Positions 42,725 through 50,775 of a stretch of DNA of 64,000 nt are shown here, in pieces. The DNA is from an uncultured Streptococcus sp. (GTDB lineage: Bacteria > Bacillota > Bacilli > Lactobacillales > Streptococcaceae), in NCBI RefSeq assembly GCF_905372115.1, contig NZ_CAJPNR010000006.1, positions 1 through 64,000 on the forward strand. The letters are read 5' to 3'. Within the stretch, counting starts at the first letter, position 1. Each line of letters opens with the position of its first letter. A program made the position numbers and the translations under genes. The notes beneath the pieces are model-generated. The model did no database searches and was not told the origin of the DNA. It saw nothing but the letters and a program-made list of their open reading frames with translations.

Positions 42725-43349
42725 GCGGGAGAACTCCCAGACCAATCAAACTTGCAACAGCTAAAATCGCAAAGACCAGATAGGCCAGCTTATTGGGCTT
42801 GGGAATACGGCAGTTGTAGACAAATAGGAAGGGCAGCAAAAGAGACAAGCCCAGCCACACCCAAGCAAAGAGACCAGGCGCCAGCCATTGACAGACCAGA
42901 TAGGTCAGAGGGAAAAAGAGGGCGCTGTAGGTCACGGGCAAGCCGATAAAATAAGCGCCAGATCCTTCATCATGCTTGGCCAAGCGGTTAAAATGCGCTA
43001 AGCGCGTGACAGCAGCTAATACATAGAGGACAGCCAAGATGATATTGGCCGCTCCCAAGGGCAGCTGAGTCATGAGGAGCACAGCCGGGAGAGCCGCAAA
43101 GCTAATCATGTCGCAGAGGGAATCAATCTCAATGCCGAAGCGCTTCTGACTTTCAGTCCGCTTCATCCGTCGCGCCACGACACCATCAAAGAGGTCACAG
43201 ATACCGCTAACGATAAAGGCCATCATGGCTAGCCGCAACTGGGACTGAATGATGGCATAGACTGCCAAAAGTGCAAAAGCAGCGCCCATATAAGTCAGGA
43301 TAACAGATTTGTCGTATTCACCGATAAACAAAGGTTCATTCTTCTTCAT
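42717..43349 (-). CDS. pssA: CDP-alcohol phosphatidyltransferase, phosphatidylserine synthase type
   Basis: 210 residues with about six membrane helices. The CDP-alcohol phosphotransferase signature is complete: D-G-x2-A-R, then G-x3-D-x3-D, seen as FDGVVARRMKRTESQKRFG then IEIDSLCD (about 54-82). The helix pattern and size fit PssA type II enzymes that join serine to CDP-diacylglycerol. PgsA of streptococci is a separate housekeeping gene, so this is an extra enzyme. It sits between a dikinase-like gene (14-base overlap) and psd (8-base overlap), so serine lipid synthesis and decarboxylation are coupled. The headgroup alcohol is inferred to be serine from the psd neighbour. Confidence 0.85.
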   Translation of the reverse strand: MKKNEPLFIGEYDKSVILTYMGAAFALLAVYAIIQSQLRLAMMAFIVSGICDLFDGVVARRMKRTESQKRFGIEIDSLCDMISFAALPAVLLMTQLPLGAANIILAVLYVLAAVTRLAHFNRLAKHDEGSGAYFIGLPVTYSALFFPLTYLVCQWLAPGLFAWVWLGLSLLLPFLFVYNCRIPKPNKLAYLVFAILAVASLIGLGVLPHG

Positions 43350-45831
43350 GAATTCTTATTTCTCCTCTTCTTCCATCTAAAGTTACCATCATGCCAGTTT
43401 CTAGCAGCTGAGTTGCATTCTTAGCGCAGACCAGAGCTGGAATCCCGCATTCCCGAGCGACAATAGATGCATGGCAGAGAACCCCGCCATACTCTGTCAC
43501 AAGACCGCCTAGAATACCAAAAACATAACTCCAACCCGTATCTGTATAGCGAGTGACAAGAATTTCTCCCGGTTCAATCGTCTCAATATCAGCCAAATCC
43601 AAGAGAACTCGAACCCGACCGGTTACCTGACCGCTGCTGGCTGGCATCCCCGTCAGCAGAGCCTGACTATCATGGACCACTTCTTCCAAGCTCATCTCTT
43701 TGTCGGTCAAATCCCCCACTGGCTCAAAATTTCGATAGGTCTGGCAATAATGCCGATTATCAGCTGCTTCTTCTTGAAGCTGGTCTGCAGTTTTTTGCCC
43801 TTCCATAAAGGCAGACAGGCTTTCTTTCTTAATGTAAAAAATATCTTGTTCATTTTTAAGAAAGCCTCGCTTTTCATAGGCTCGGCCGAGTTTTAGGCTA
43901 ATCTGACGAATGAGGTGGTAATAGCGCGTGGAAATATCCTTGAACTCCTCTCGCCACCAGAGCAAGTTCCTCAGGTCTTGACTGATTTTTTCAATTTTTT
44001 TCTGCTTGGATCGAGATAGATGAGCCAGATCCAGCTCAGACTCTGAGACAGGACTGAGCGAAGCTTTGGCCGCTTGGTAATACGCTGAATCAGCAACCAA
44101 CTGCTGGACAGCTGTCAGGACCTGATAAGCATCTTCTTCATAACTAGCTACTCGTAAGTCCAGCTCTCGTGCCGAGTGATAGCCAAAATCTTTTTGGAAA
44201 TCCTGAACCTTGATGAAATCCGTTCGCTCAGGATATTGTGCAGTCAGTTCCTGCAATTCTTCCACCGATAGCTTCAACCAATCGTCTGTCAGTTTCTCGT
44301 CTGCCAAAACAAGATCCGCAACTTCCAGCATCCTAGCCAAAGGCTTGGTATGCGAAACATTTCCCAACTTAGCAATCAGTTGGAAAAATTCATCGACCGT
44401 CAGCCATTTGAGCAGACTGGTCTTTTTCATAGACAGCTGGACCGTATTAATGTAGGCCTGCCAAAAATACGTTCCCTCACTGTCTAAATAAGCCTGATTT
44501 AGCACTAACTGCCAAAGACTCTCGACTTGCTGGATCGGGCTTTGGTCGTTCAGTTCTTGGATTTCTTGATTCAGGCGGGTAAATTGCTGACGCAGCTCTT
44601 GCAGCTTCTCTGGCGCCTGATGCAGAAAAGTCTTAGTTACTTTTTGCGTTTTCAAGGCTACCCGCAGGAAATTCAAGAGCAAGGCTGGACTTAATTTGCT
44701 GGTAAAACCTTGACCTTGGTAGTCTTTATTGACTCCCAGCTCATCATCAAAGTCTCGCTCAATATAGCCCGGAATCTGCTCCATACCTTGCTTGACTACG
44801 CCTAAGTTCCAGAAAGGCCGAGCATAATGGAGACGCATCAGTGGAGGCATCACACCTTCAGACTCTAGGCCAATTGCCAGCAAAAAGCTAGAAAGGGCCT
44901 CTTGCCAAGAATGGCGATAAAGGCTCCACATCAGGTTGGGGCAGGGCTGAGCCGCCACGCCTCCATCCCGAAAATTTGCTGTCGTCCAGCGGCCACTGTC
45001 GATTTTAGTTGGTACTGTTGTAATGGGCCGAGCCTGCAGCAGATAGACTTGCTCTTGGACAGCACACCACTCAATATCCATAGGCCGACCAAAATACGCC
45101 ACAATCTGCAAAACTTGCTCGTGCAGCTTCTGCAAGACTGACAGAGAGATTTCAACATTTTCACACTGGCTCCAGTCTGGCTTGTACCAAGGAAGTGTCA
45201 GCTGCTCAGGATTGACTTGACCACTAACCAAGATATCAGCTGATCCTTTTACATACTCCAACAGCATGGTCTGGTCCTGATTAGTCGCCACATCTAGGGA
45301 AAAGCAGACACCGCTGAAGTCAGGCTCTATCTGCTCCTGAATCAGCACCGCCATGGCAAAATCCTGCTCAGGCAAACCCTGGCGCTGCCAGTAGGCCAAT
45401 GCTTCTGGATTAAAGAGAGAAAGCAGACAAGAACGAATGCCCTGCTCAATTTCTGACAGTGTCCGGCAGTTGCCAATCGAGTCATATTGACCGGCAAATG
45501 ACATGGCCTGTCCATCTTCTAAAAGGGCACTGCTGCGAACGATATAAGCCTGATTTTCCTGACAAAAAGCTGCTAACTCCTGTAGCCAAGCTGACTCCAA
45601 AGGATATTGCTGCAAACGCTCCGCAATTTCCTCCTTGCCCAAATGAATTAACTCTTTAAGTCCCTGCTCTGAGTATTCTAGCAGAGCTGCTCTTAGCCAA
45701 GCCATTACTTGGTCCGCAGGCAAAATCAAACCCTTAGGAACCGAAAGCCCCAGCTGACAGAGGTTGATTAACTGATTGATTTTACCGCCATAGACGGCCG
45801 AAGGCTCTTTTTCCAGCCATAGTTCTTTCAT
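43336..45831 (-). CDS. Dikinase-like phosphotransferase with ATP-binding and phosphohistidine domains (copy A)
   Basis: 831 residues with the same architecture as the copy encoded at 38485-40968. An N-terminal ATP-grasp (IVRSSALLEDGQAMSFAGQ, LLQARPITT) and a long divergent middle lead to a C-terminal phosphohistidine domain with His787 in GGVLCHASIVARE. No PEP/pyruvate barrel is present, so it is not a PEP synthase. The middle domains of the two copies differ, which suggests different acceptors or a working pair. I use ATG 45831, with GGGAG 7 bases upstream. A GTG six codons earlier overlaps the CarS-like stop. One difference is Cys before the catalytic His (LCHAS, where most have SH). Confidence 0.85.
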   Translation of the reverse strand: MKELWLEKEPSAVYGGKINQLINLCQLGLSVPKGLILPADQVMAWLRAALLEYSEQGLKELIHLGKEEIAERLQQYPLESAWLQELAAFCQENQAYIVRSSALLEDGQAMSFAGQYDSIGNCRTLSEIEQGIRSCLLSLFNPEALAYWQRQGLPEQDFAMAVLIQEQIEPDFSGVCFSLDVATNQDQTMLLEYVKGSADILVSGQVNPEQLTLPWYKPDWSQCENVEISLSVLQKLHEQVLQIVAYFGRPMDIEWCAVQEQVYLLQARPITTVPTKIDSGRWTTANFRDGGVAAQPCPNLMWSLYRHSWQEALSSFLLAIGLESEGVMPPLMRLHYARPFWNLGVVKQGMEQIPGYIERDFDDELGVNKDYQGQGFTSKLSPALLLNFLRVALKTQKVTKTFLHQAPEKLQELRQQFTRLNQEIQELNDQSPIQQVESLWQLVLNQAYLDSEGTYFWQAYINTVQLSMKKTSLLKWLTVDEFFQLIAKLGNVSHTKPLARMLEVADLVLADEKLTDDWLKLSVEELQELTAQYPERTDFIKVQDFQKDFGYHSARELDLRVASYEEDAYQVLTAVQQLVADSAYYQAAKASLSPVSESELDLAHLSRSKQKKIEKISQDLRNLLWWREEFKDISTRYYHLIRQISLKLGRAYEKRGFLKNEQDIFYIKKESLSAFMEGQKTADQLQEEAADNRHYCQTYRNFEPVGDLTDKEMSLEEVVHDSQALLTGMPASSGQVTGRVRVLLDLADIETIEPGEILVTRYTDTGWSYVFGILGGLVTEYGGVLCHASIVARECGIPALVCAKNATQLLETGMMVTLDGRRGEIRIHEEE

Positions 45832-45845
45832 CACAAACTCCCATT

Positions 45846-46436
45846 TCACATACGATTTTTTCTAAGCTTAGCCCAGTAGAGCAGACGATTGACTCCTAGA
45901 TGCGTGCCCGCCCCTAGGATTAGAATGCCCAACATCTGCTGCCAAGACAGAGGGATAAAGAAAAGCAAGAAAATGATACAGCCAATCAAGGAATCAATCT
46001 GGTCTATCCAGATAAAGGTCCATTTCCAGCCATTTTCCGCCGTCTTGCCCTCTTTGATTTCCAAACGGCGCTTGATAAAGCTATTGGGCAGCTCAAACAA
46101 AACATAGGCCAGCCCCAAAAGAGCTCCAAGCACCAGATTAAACAGGACGGTATTTTCGTAGAAGGGATAGACCAAGTGCAGCTTCTCTAGGGTGGGAATA
46201 CCCTTTAAGAGCAATCCCCAAAGGATCTGAGCCAAAGCTCCCCAGACAATCATGCCAAAGAAACCTTTCCAGGTCTTGTTATCCCCAAAAAGCCTCTTCC
46301 CATCCTTTAAAATCAACCCAGCATCCATTGGTCGATAAGCCGCCTCTAGCAGTGAAGACTTGCAAAAGATCATATTCAGAATCCCAGCCAGAATGACCGG
46401 CATCAGGGTGATATATAAGGCAAGAATCGAATGCAT
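45846..46436 (-). CDS. CarS-like CDP-alcohol lipid activating enzyme (CTP transferase)
   Basis: 196 residues with about five membrane helices. The motif DGKRLFGDNKTWKGFFG (about 45-61) is the signature of the CarS family (PF01864, formerly DUF46), archaeal enzymes that make CDP-archaeol from CTP and an unsaturated ether lipid phosphate. The family is distantly related to bacterial CdsA. Here it heads the cluster, 14 bases upstream of the first dikinase gene, and would supply the CDP-lipid for the downstream PssA-like enzyme. Housekeeping CdsA should exist elsewhere, so a separate lipid is likely being activated. The ribosome site (AGGAA) is weak. Minus-strand TATAAT at 46508-46513 may be its -10, about 72 bases upstream. 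Confidence 0.85.
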   Translation of the reverse strand: MHSILALYITLMPVILAGILNMIFCKSSLLEAAYRPMDAGLILKDGKRLFGDNKTWKGFFGMIVWGALAQILWGLLLKGIPTLEKLHLVYPFYENTVLFNLVLGALLGLAYVLFELPNSFIKRRLEIKEGKTAENGWKWTFIWIDQIDSLIGCIIFLLFFIPLSWQQMLGILILGAGTHLGVNRLLYWAKLRKNRM

Positions 46437-46507
46437 ACTTATTTCCTATTCTTTTTATGAAAATCAGCTTGAAAAGATTAAGAGACTTCTCAAACTTTTA
46501 TGGCTTC

Positions 46508-46513
46508 ATTATA
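46508..46513 (-). promoter_or_regulatory. Possible -10 of the lipid-cluster promoter
   Basis: Minus-strand TATAAT in GATATAATG lies upstream of the first gene of the cluster. No -35 hexamer fits well at 17 bp. The rest of 46437-46687 is AT-rich with no gene seen. Confidence 0.4.
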
Positions 46514-46687
46514 TCATAAGTCTCTAAAGCCCTTACACAACAAACTGTCAACATCTGTCTCATCTGATAATCTTTCAAGACAAAAGTTCTTTATTTTGCT
46601 GTGTCTTCTACGTCCTCTTGCCCTCTAAAAAAACTGAACAACTCTGTCTTTAGAGATTCCAAAATTAGAAGTAACTAAACTAAATTA

Positions 46688-46713
46688 AAAAAACCAGCTT
46701 TTTTGCTGGTTTA
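46688..46713 (-). terminator. Terminator of the gal operon
   Basis: On the minus strand AAACCAGC, a 6-base loop, GCTGGTTT and a T run, a few bases after the galE stop codon. Confidence 0.88.
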
Positions 46714-46718
46714 TCATT

Positions 46719-47720
46719 TTATCCTCGGTCATCATAGACATTTGGATGGCTGGAATGCCATTTCCAAGCGGTTTCGATAATGGTTTCGATATTGTCAAAT
46801 TTCGGCTGCCACCCCAGAACATTTCTTGCTTTCTCAGAGGAAGCAATCAGCGTATCTGGATCCCCTGGGCGCCGCTCTGCTATTTCCAAAGGAATCGGAT
46901 GGCCGGTCACTTTGCGAGCTGCTTCTACAATCTGCAAGTTAGAAAAACCAGTCGAAGAGCCAAGGTTAAAGGCATCTGAAGGTTGACCAGCACGCAGATG
47001 CTCAACAGCCAGAATATGGGCGTCAGCCAAGTCGAAAGGATGGACATAATCGCGGACATTGGTGCCGTCCGGAGTATCGTAATCGTCTCCAAAGACGGCA
47101 ATCTTCTCACGTTTACCCTGAGCTACTTGCAACACAATGGGCAGGAGATGGGTTTCAGGCCCGTGGTCCTCTCCGATAGACCCGTCAGGCTTGGCACCGG
47201 CCACATTGAAATAGCGCAGGGCTACAAACTTGATACCATAGGCCCGGTCTGCCCAGCGCATAATGGTCTCCATCATGAGTTTGCTCTCACCATAAGGATT
47301 AATCGGCTTTTGAGGAGTCGTTTCCAGAATCGGAACTTCCTCAGGAATACCATAAGTCGCCGCTGTTGAAGAGAAGACAATATTTTTAACACTGCATTCC
47401 TGCATGACCTCCAAAAGAGAAACCATGCCGGCTGTGTTATTGTCAAAATACTTGAGCGGATCTGACATAGACTCTGCCACCAGTGAAAAAGCAGCAAAGT
47501 GAATGACTGCATCGATAGATGGATGTTTGGCAAAGACATCACGCATAAAGTCCTTATCCGCCAAATCCCCCTCATAAAAGACCGCTTTCGGATGGACGGC
47601 TGCCCTATGGCCAGTCACCAAATTATCAACGACGACTACCTCTTCCTTGCCTGCCGCTACTAGACGGTCTACCATGTGCGAGCCGATATAGCCAGCTCCA
47701 CCTAATACTAAAATTGCCAT
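46719..47720 (-). CDS. galE: UDP-glucose 4-epimerase
   Basis: 333 residues, extended short-chain dehydrogenase. The NAD-binding GGAGYIGSH motif is at residues 7-15, the catalytic YGESK is present, and so is NVRDYVHPFDLADAH typical of GalE. It interconverts UDP-galactose and UDP-glucose, closing the Leloir pathway. The ATG at 47720 has AGGAAG upstream, and the longer frame from 47762 lacks a ribosome site. It follows galT by 45 bases and ends the galK-galT-galE operon. Confidence 0.96.
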   Translation of the reverse strand: MAILVLGGAGYIGSHMVDRLVAAGKEEVVVVDNLVTGHRAAVHPKAVFYEGDLADKDFMRDVFAKHPSIDAVIHFAAFSLVAESMSDPLKYFDNNTAGMVSLLEVMQECSVKNIVFSSTAATYGIPEEVPILETTPQKPINPYGESKLMMETIMRWADRAYGIKFVALRYFNVAGAKPDGSIGEDHGPETHLLPIVLQVAQGKREKIAVFGDDYDTPDGTNVRDYVHPFDLADAHILAVEHLRAGQPSDAFNLGSSTGFSNLQIVEAARKVTGHPIPLEIAERRPGDPDTLIASSEKARNVLGWQPKFDNIETIIETAWKWHSSHPNVYDDRG

Positions 47721-47765
47721 AAAACTTCCTTTCCCTCTTACGCTAGATTCATTATAACACATTTC

Positions 47766-49247
47766 CTAGGGCTGGATGCCCACGGATTGGACGAAGCGCA
47801 TGAAAGCCTCCTGCCCTTCCTCTGTTCGCTTGTAAACTCCCGCGTCTTCCAACACACGGCTGAAAATTTGTCCAACCGAGGCCTGAACTACTCCTTCCAC
47901 CGTCTCAGCGGTGACATCTGGATTCTGGTCTTTGAGCTGATCTGCCCACTCCTGATGATAGGCAGCAACCTGACAGTCTTCTCCCAGCAAGAAAAGTTCC
48001 ACCTGCTTGAGTTCTTCCTTGAGCCGAGGCGGTAGAATAGCCAGCCCCATAACTTCAATCAGACCGATATTTTCTTTCTTAATATGCTGCACATCTGCAT
48101 GAGGGTGATAAATGCCGTCAGGATGTTCTGGGGAAGTTTGATTGTCCCGCAAGACCAAGTCTAGCTCAAAAGATTCATCTTTCCTGCGGGCAATCGGTGT
48201 GATGGTATGATGCGGTTCACCCTCAGACTCTGCCAACACTTGCACACTCGGGTCAGAATAGGTCCGCCAAACTTGCAAGATCTTGTCAGCCAACTCAATC
48301 AACTGCTCCTTCTTCTCAGACCTCAGACGAATGACGGACATAGGCCACTTGACAATGCCTGCCTCTACCTCATCAAATCCGCTAAAAGTAAAGCTGCAAT
48401 CCAGCTCTGCTATTTCCATAGGGAAGGTATGACGTCCGCCCTGATAGTGGTCGTGGGTCAGGATAGAGCCGCCGACAATGGGCAGGTCGGCGTTGGAGCC
48501 AGCAAAATAACCCGGAAAAGTCTCAACGATGTTCAGCAAGCGCTCAAAGGTCAGCCGACTGATAGCCATGGGAAGGTGCTGGCTGTGCAGAAAGATGCAA
48601 TGTTCATTAAAGTAGGCATAGGGCGAATACTGGAAGCCCCATTCCTGTCCAGCCAAGTCAAAGCGAATAATCCGATGGTTGGCGCGGGCTGGGTGGTCCA
48701 AGCGACCTTGGTAACCTTCATTTTCCATGCAAAGCTGGCAGGCCGGATAATGGCTGTTCGTAGCCTTTTTAGCTGCCGCAATTTCCTTGGGATCCTTTTC
48801 TGGCTTAGAGAGATTAATGGTAATTTCCAAATCTCCATATTCAGTTGGCGATTTGAAAGCAATGTTTTTAGCAATGGCCTTGACCTTGATGTAGTCATTT
48901 TTTTGACTAAGCTGGTAAAAATCAGCTACAGCTTGCTCGGGATTAGAGGCGTAAGTCATCCAGAAGTCCCGATTGAGCTGGCTAGGGGCAGGCGTGATTA
49001 AGTTCATCAGTTCAGCTCCCAGTATATCCTGCTCAGCCAGAGTATCACCAATCTGCCCATTCTTCATAGCTACAGCTACCAAGTCATTCTTCAGGTCAAT
49101 TAGCTGCTCAGCCTCTGTCTCCTGCTCTGCCACTGTCTCTCCAACTAAAGCCATGACACGATTGCTCAGATAGATGGTGTCCATTTCCTCAAAAGTACTC
49201 TTGTCAATCACCGCTGATACAAAAGCATCCAGTAACTTCTTGGACAT
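47766..49247 (-). CDS. galT: UTP-hexose-1-phosphate uridylyltransferase, type 2
   Basis: 493 residues, the long GalT2 form found in lactobacilli and streptococci. It differs from the roughly 350-residue enterobacterial form. Motifs include NEHCIFLHSQHLPM, GGSILTHDHYQGG and HAD near the C-terminus, where nucleotidyl-transfer His residues occur. It moves UMP from UDP-glucose to galactose-1-phosphate. The ATG at 49247 follows AAGGAAAA. About 220 bases of structured repeat separate it from galK, the first gene of the operon. Confidence 0.95.
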   Translation of the reverse strand: MSKKLLDAFVSAVIDKSTFEEMDTIYLSNRVMALVGETVAEQETEAEQLIDLKNDLVAVAMKNGQIGDTLAEQDILGAELMNLITPAPSQLNRDFWMTYASNPEQAVADFYQLSQKNDYIKVKAIAKNIAFKSPTEYGDLEITINLSKPEKDPKEIAAAKKATNSHYPACQLCMENEGYQGRLDHPARANHRIIRFDLAGQEWGFQYSPYAYFNEHCIFLHSQHLPMAISRLTFERLLNIVETFPGYFAGSNADLPIVGGSILTHDHYQGGRHTFPMEIAELDCSFTFSGFDEVEAGIVKWPMSVIRLRSEKKEQLIELADKILQVWRTYSDPSVQVLAESEGEPHHTITPIARRKDESFELDLVLRDNQTSPEHPDGIYHPHADVQHIKKENIGLIEVMGLAILPPRLKEELKQVELFLLGEDCQVAAYHQEWADQLKDQNPDVTAETVEGVVQASVGQIFSRVLEDAGVYKRTEEGQEAFMRFVQSVGIQP

Positions 49248-49269
49248 AGATTTTCCTTTCTTTTGCTAG

Positions 49270-49452
49270 TAAAGAGAGGAGGACAGAAATCGGTAATTCG
49301 TTAGAATTCGATTTCGTCGTCCCACCTCCGCACAGTTGAGTAGGGCTGTAAAAGCTGATGAAATCAGCGTAGTAGAGCCCACTCAACCACTGCGTCTTGC
49401 TCGACAATCCAAAGACAATTGAGAGGCTAGGACTTTTGTCCCAGACCCAAGT
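49270..49452. repeat. Highly structured intergenic repeat between galK and galT
   Basis: About 180 bases with two strong nested hairpins. Hairpin 1 (49276-49328) pairs GAGG.GGAC with GTCC..CCTC and has AAATCG/CGATTT and AATTC/GAATT inside. Hairpin 2 (49335-49387) pairs GTTGAGT.GGGCT with AG.GCCCACTCAAC and has GCTGAT, GAA, ATCAGC as its tip. A third partial stem is GGCTAGGAC/GTCC.AG near 49423-49443. I recall similar text as an interspersed intergenic repeat of sanguinis-type streptococci. It lies within the gal transcript, so it could process, attenuate or stabilise the RNA. Confidence 0.7.
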
Positions 49453-49466
49453 TCCTTTTCTGTGAA

Positions 49467-50645
49467 TTAGTCCAGCACTCGGCTTCCGCCAGCTACTTCT
49501 GCAATGTAAAAACTAGGGGCATAGCCGACATCCTCTTGATACTTAGAGCCGACATTTTCCTTAAAAGTATCCACAGCACCCTTACGCACTAAAGCAATAG
49601 CACATCCGCCAAAGCCAGCCCCAGTCATACGAGCCCCCAGAACACCTTCTTGCTCCCAGGCTGTGTGAACCAAGGTGTCCAGCTCTAGACCAGTCACTTC
49701 ATAGTCATGTTCCAAAGAAACGTGGGAAGCATTCATGAGACGGCCAAATTTTTCAAGATCTCCTGCCTGCAAAGCTGCCCGTGCTTGCAAGGTCCGTTGA
49801 TTTTCCAAAACAGCATGGCGAGCCCGTTTGAGACGATTTTCGTCCTCAATCAGATAGCTATACTCGTCAAAGGACCACTCGTCCAACTCACCCAAGGTCG
49901 CGATAGACAGCTTGCGGTTAAGTTCTTCAACAGCTTTTTCACACTCAGCACGACGTTCATTGTACTTAGAGTCAGCCAGCTCACGACGCTTATTGGTATT
50001 CATAATCACTACGACATTGTCCTTGAGATCAAGCGGTACCAAATCATATTCAAGAGTATTGGTGTCAAGATAAATAGCCCGCTGGTCAGCTCCCATTCCA
50101 ATAGCAAACTGATCCATAATACCAGAATTAACCCCGATAAATTCATTCTCAGTTAATTTACCGATTTTGACTAAGTCCAGCCGCTCCAAGTTCAAATCAA
50201 AGAGTTTCTCAGCAATGACACCCGTCAAAAGCTCTAGCGATGCAGAAGATGATAAGCCAGAACCATTTGGAATATTTCCATAAACATAGACATCCATGCC
50301 TCGGTCAATCGTATGGCCCGCCTCCTGTAGAAAATACAGAACTCCTTTTGGATAATTGGTCCAGTTATGCTCAGACTCAAAGTGCAGGTTTTCCAGCGGC
50401 ACTTCAATAATCCCTTTTTCTTCAAAATTCCCTGAGAAGAATCGCAAGAGCTGGTCATCTCGCTTACGAGCCGCTCCATAAGTTCCTAGAGAAATTGCTG
50501 CAGGAAAGACATGGCCGCCGTTATAGTCCGTATGCTCACCGATCAGATTAATCCGACCGGGTGAAAAGAAAGTGTGATCCGCTTCTACTCCAAAAACCTT
50601 GGCAAAATCTGCGCGGACTTGCTCTACTGAAATGACATTTGACAT
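49467..50645 (-). CDS. galK: Galactokinase
   Basis: 392 residues, GHMP kinase family. The galactokinase signature GRINLIGEHTDYNGG is at residues 29-43, the ATP-binding PNGSGLSSSASLE follows (about 126), and the C-terminal motif is GGCAIALV. It phosphorylates galactose to galactose-1-phosphate, the first step of the Leloir pathway. The ATG at 50645 follows AAAGGAG. It opens the gal operon, and its promoter carries a GalR-type palindrome and a cre site. The galactose comes at least in part from alpha-galactosidase encoded 6 kb away. Confidence 0.97.
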   Translation of the reverse strand: MSNVISVEQVRADFAKVFGVEADHTFFSPGRINLIGEHTDYNGGHVFPAAISLGTYGAARKRDDQLLRFFSGNFEEKGIIEVPLENLHFESEHNWTNYPKGVLYFLQEAGHTIDRGMDVYVYGNIPNGSGLSSSASLELLTGVIAEKLFDLNLERLDLVKIGKLTENEFIGVNSGIMDQFAIGMGADQRAIYLDTNTLEYDLVPLDLKDNVVVIMNTNKRRELADSKYNERRAECEKAVEELNRKLSIATLGELDEWSFDEYSYLIEDENRLKRARHAVLENQRTLQARAALQAGDLEKFGRLMNASHVSLEHDYEVTGLELDTLVHTAWEQEGVLGARMTGAGFGGCAIALVRKGAVDTFKENVGSKYQEDVGYAPSFYIAEVAGGSRVLD

Positions 50646-50678
50646 AAGCTAAACTCCTTTAAAATAAATAATCGATAT

Positions 50679-50692
50679 TGTAATCGTTTTCT
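50679..50692. promoter_or_regulatory. cre site at the galK promoter
   Basis: TGTAATCGTTTTCT fits the CcpA consensus TGWAANCGNTNNCW. It lies just downstream of the minus-strand -10 (50700-50705), near the transcription start, where CcpA would repress. Confidence 0.65.
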
Positions 50693-50699
50693 TATCTTT

Positions 50700-50728
50700 A
50701 TTATAACTATTTTCTAGTAAAACTTCAA
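50700..50728 (-). promoter_or_regulatory. galK promoter
   Basis: On the minus strand TTGAAG (50723-50728) and TATAAT (50700-50705) are 17 bp apart, between the GalR-like palindrome and the cre site. Confidence 0.7.
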
Positions 50729-50733
50729 TAAAT

Positions 50734-50751
50734 TTAGTAAAATTTTACTAA
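50734..50751. promoter_or_regulatory. GalR-type operator upstream of galK
   Basis: TTAGTAAAATTTTACTAA is a perfect 18-bp palindrome five bases upstream of the galK -35. Related half sites (TTTTACTAAA, TTTACTAA) lie at the promoter of the LacI-family gene at 59847, which points to that protein as the regulator. Confidence 0.65.
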
Positions 50752-50775
50752 TTTTATAGATAGATTTTTTGTAAA

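Noticed and set aside
41852..42745. Longer start of psd at TTG 42745
   Set aside because: The ATG at 42724 has a well-placed GGGAG, while the TTG lies deeper inside the pssA gene.
38485..45831. Annotation of the two large proteins as phosphoenolpyruvate synthase
   Set aside because: Only the ATP-binding and phosphohistidine domains are shared. The C-terminal PEP/pyruvate barrel is missing, and the middle region is unrelated.
48207..49001. Plus-strand open frame of 264 codons
   Set aside because: It lies fully inside galT on the other strand, resembles no family and has no translation signals.
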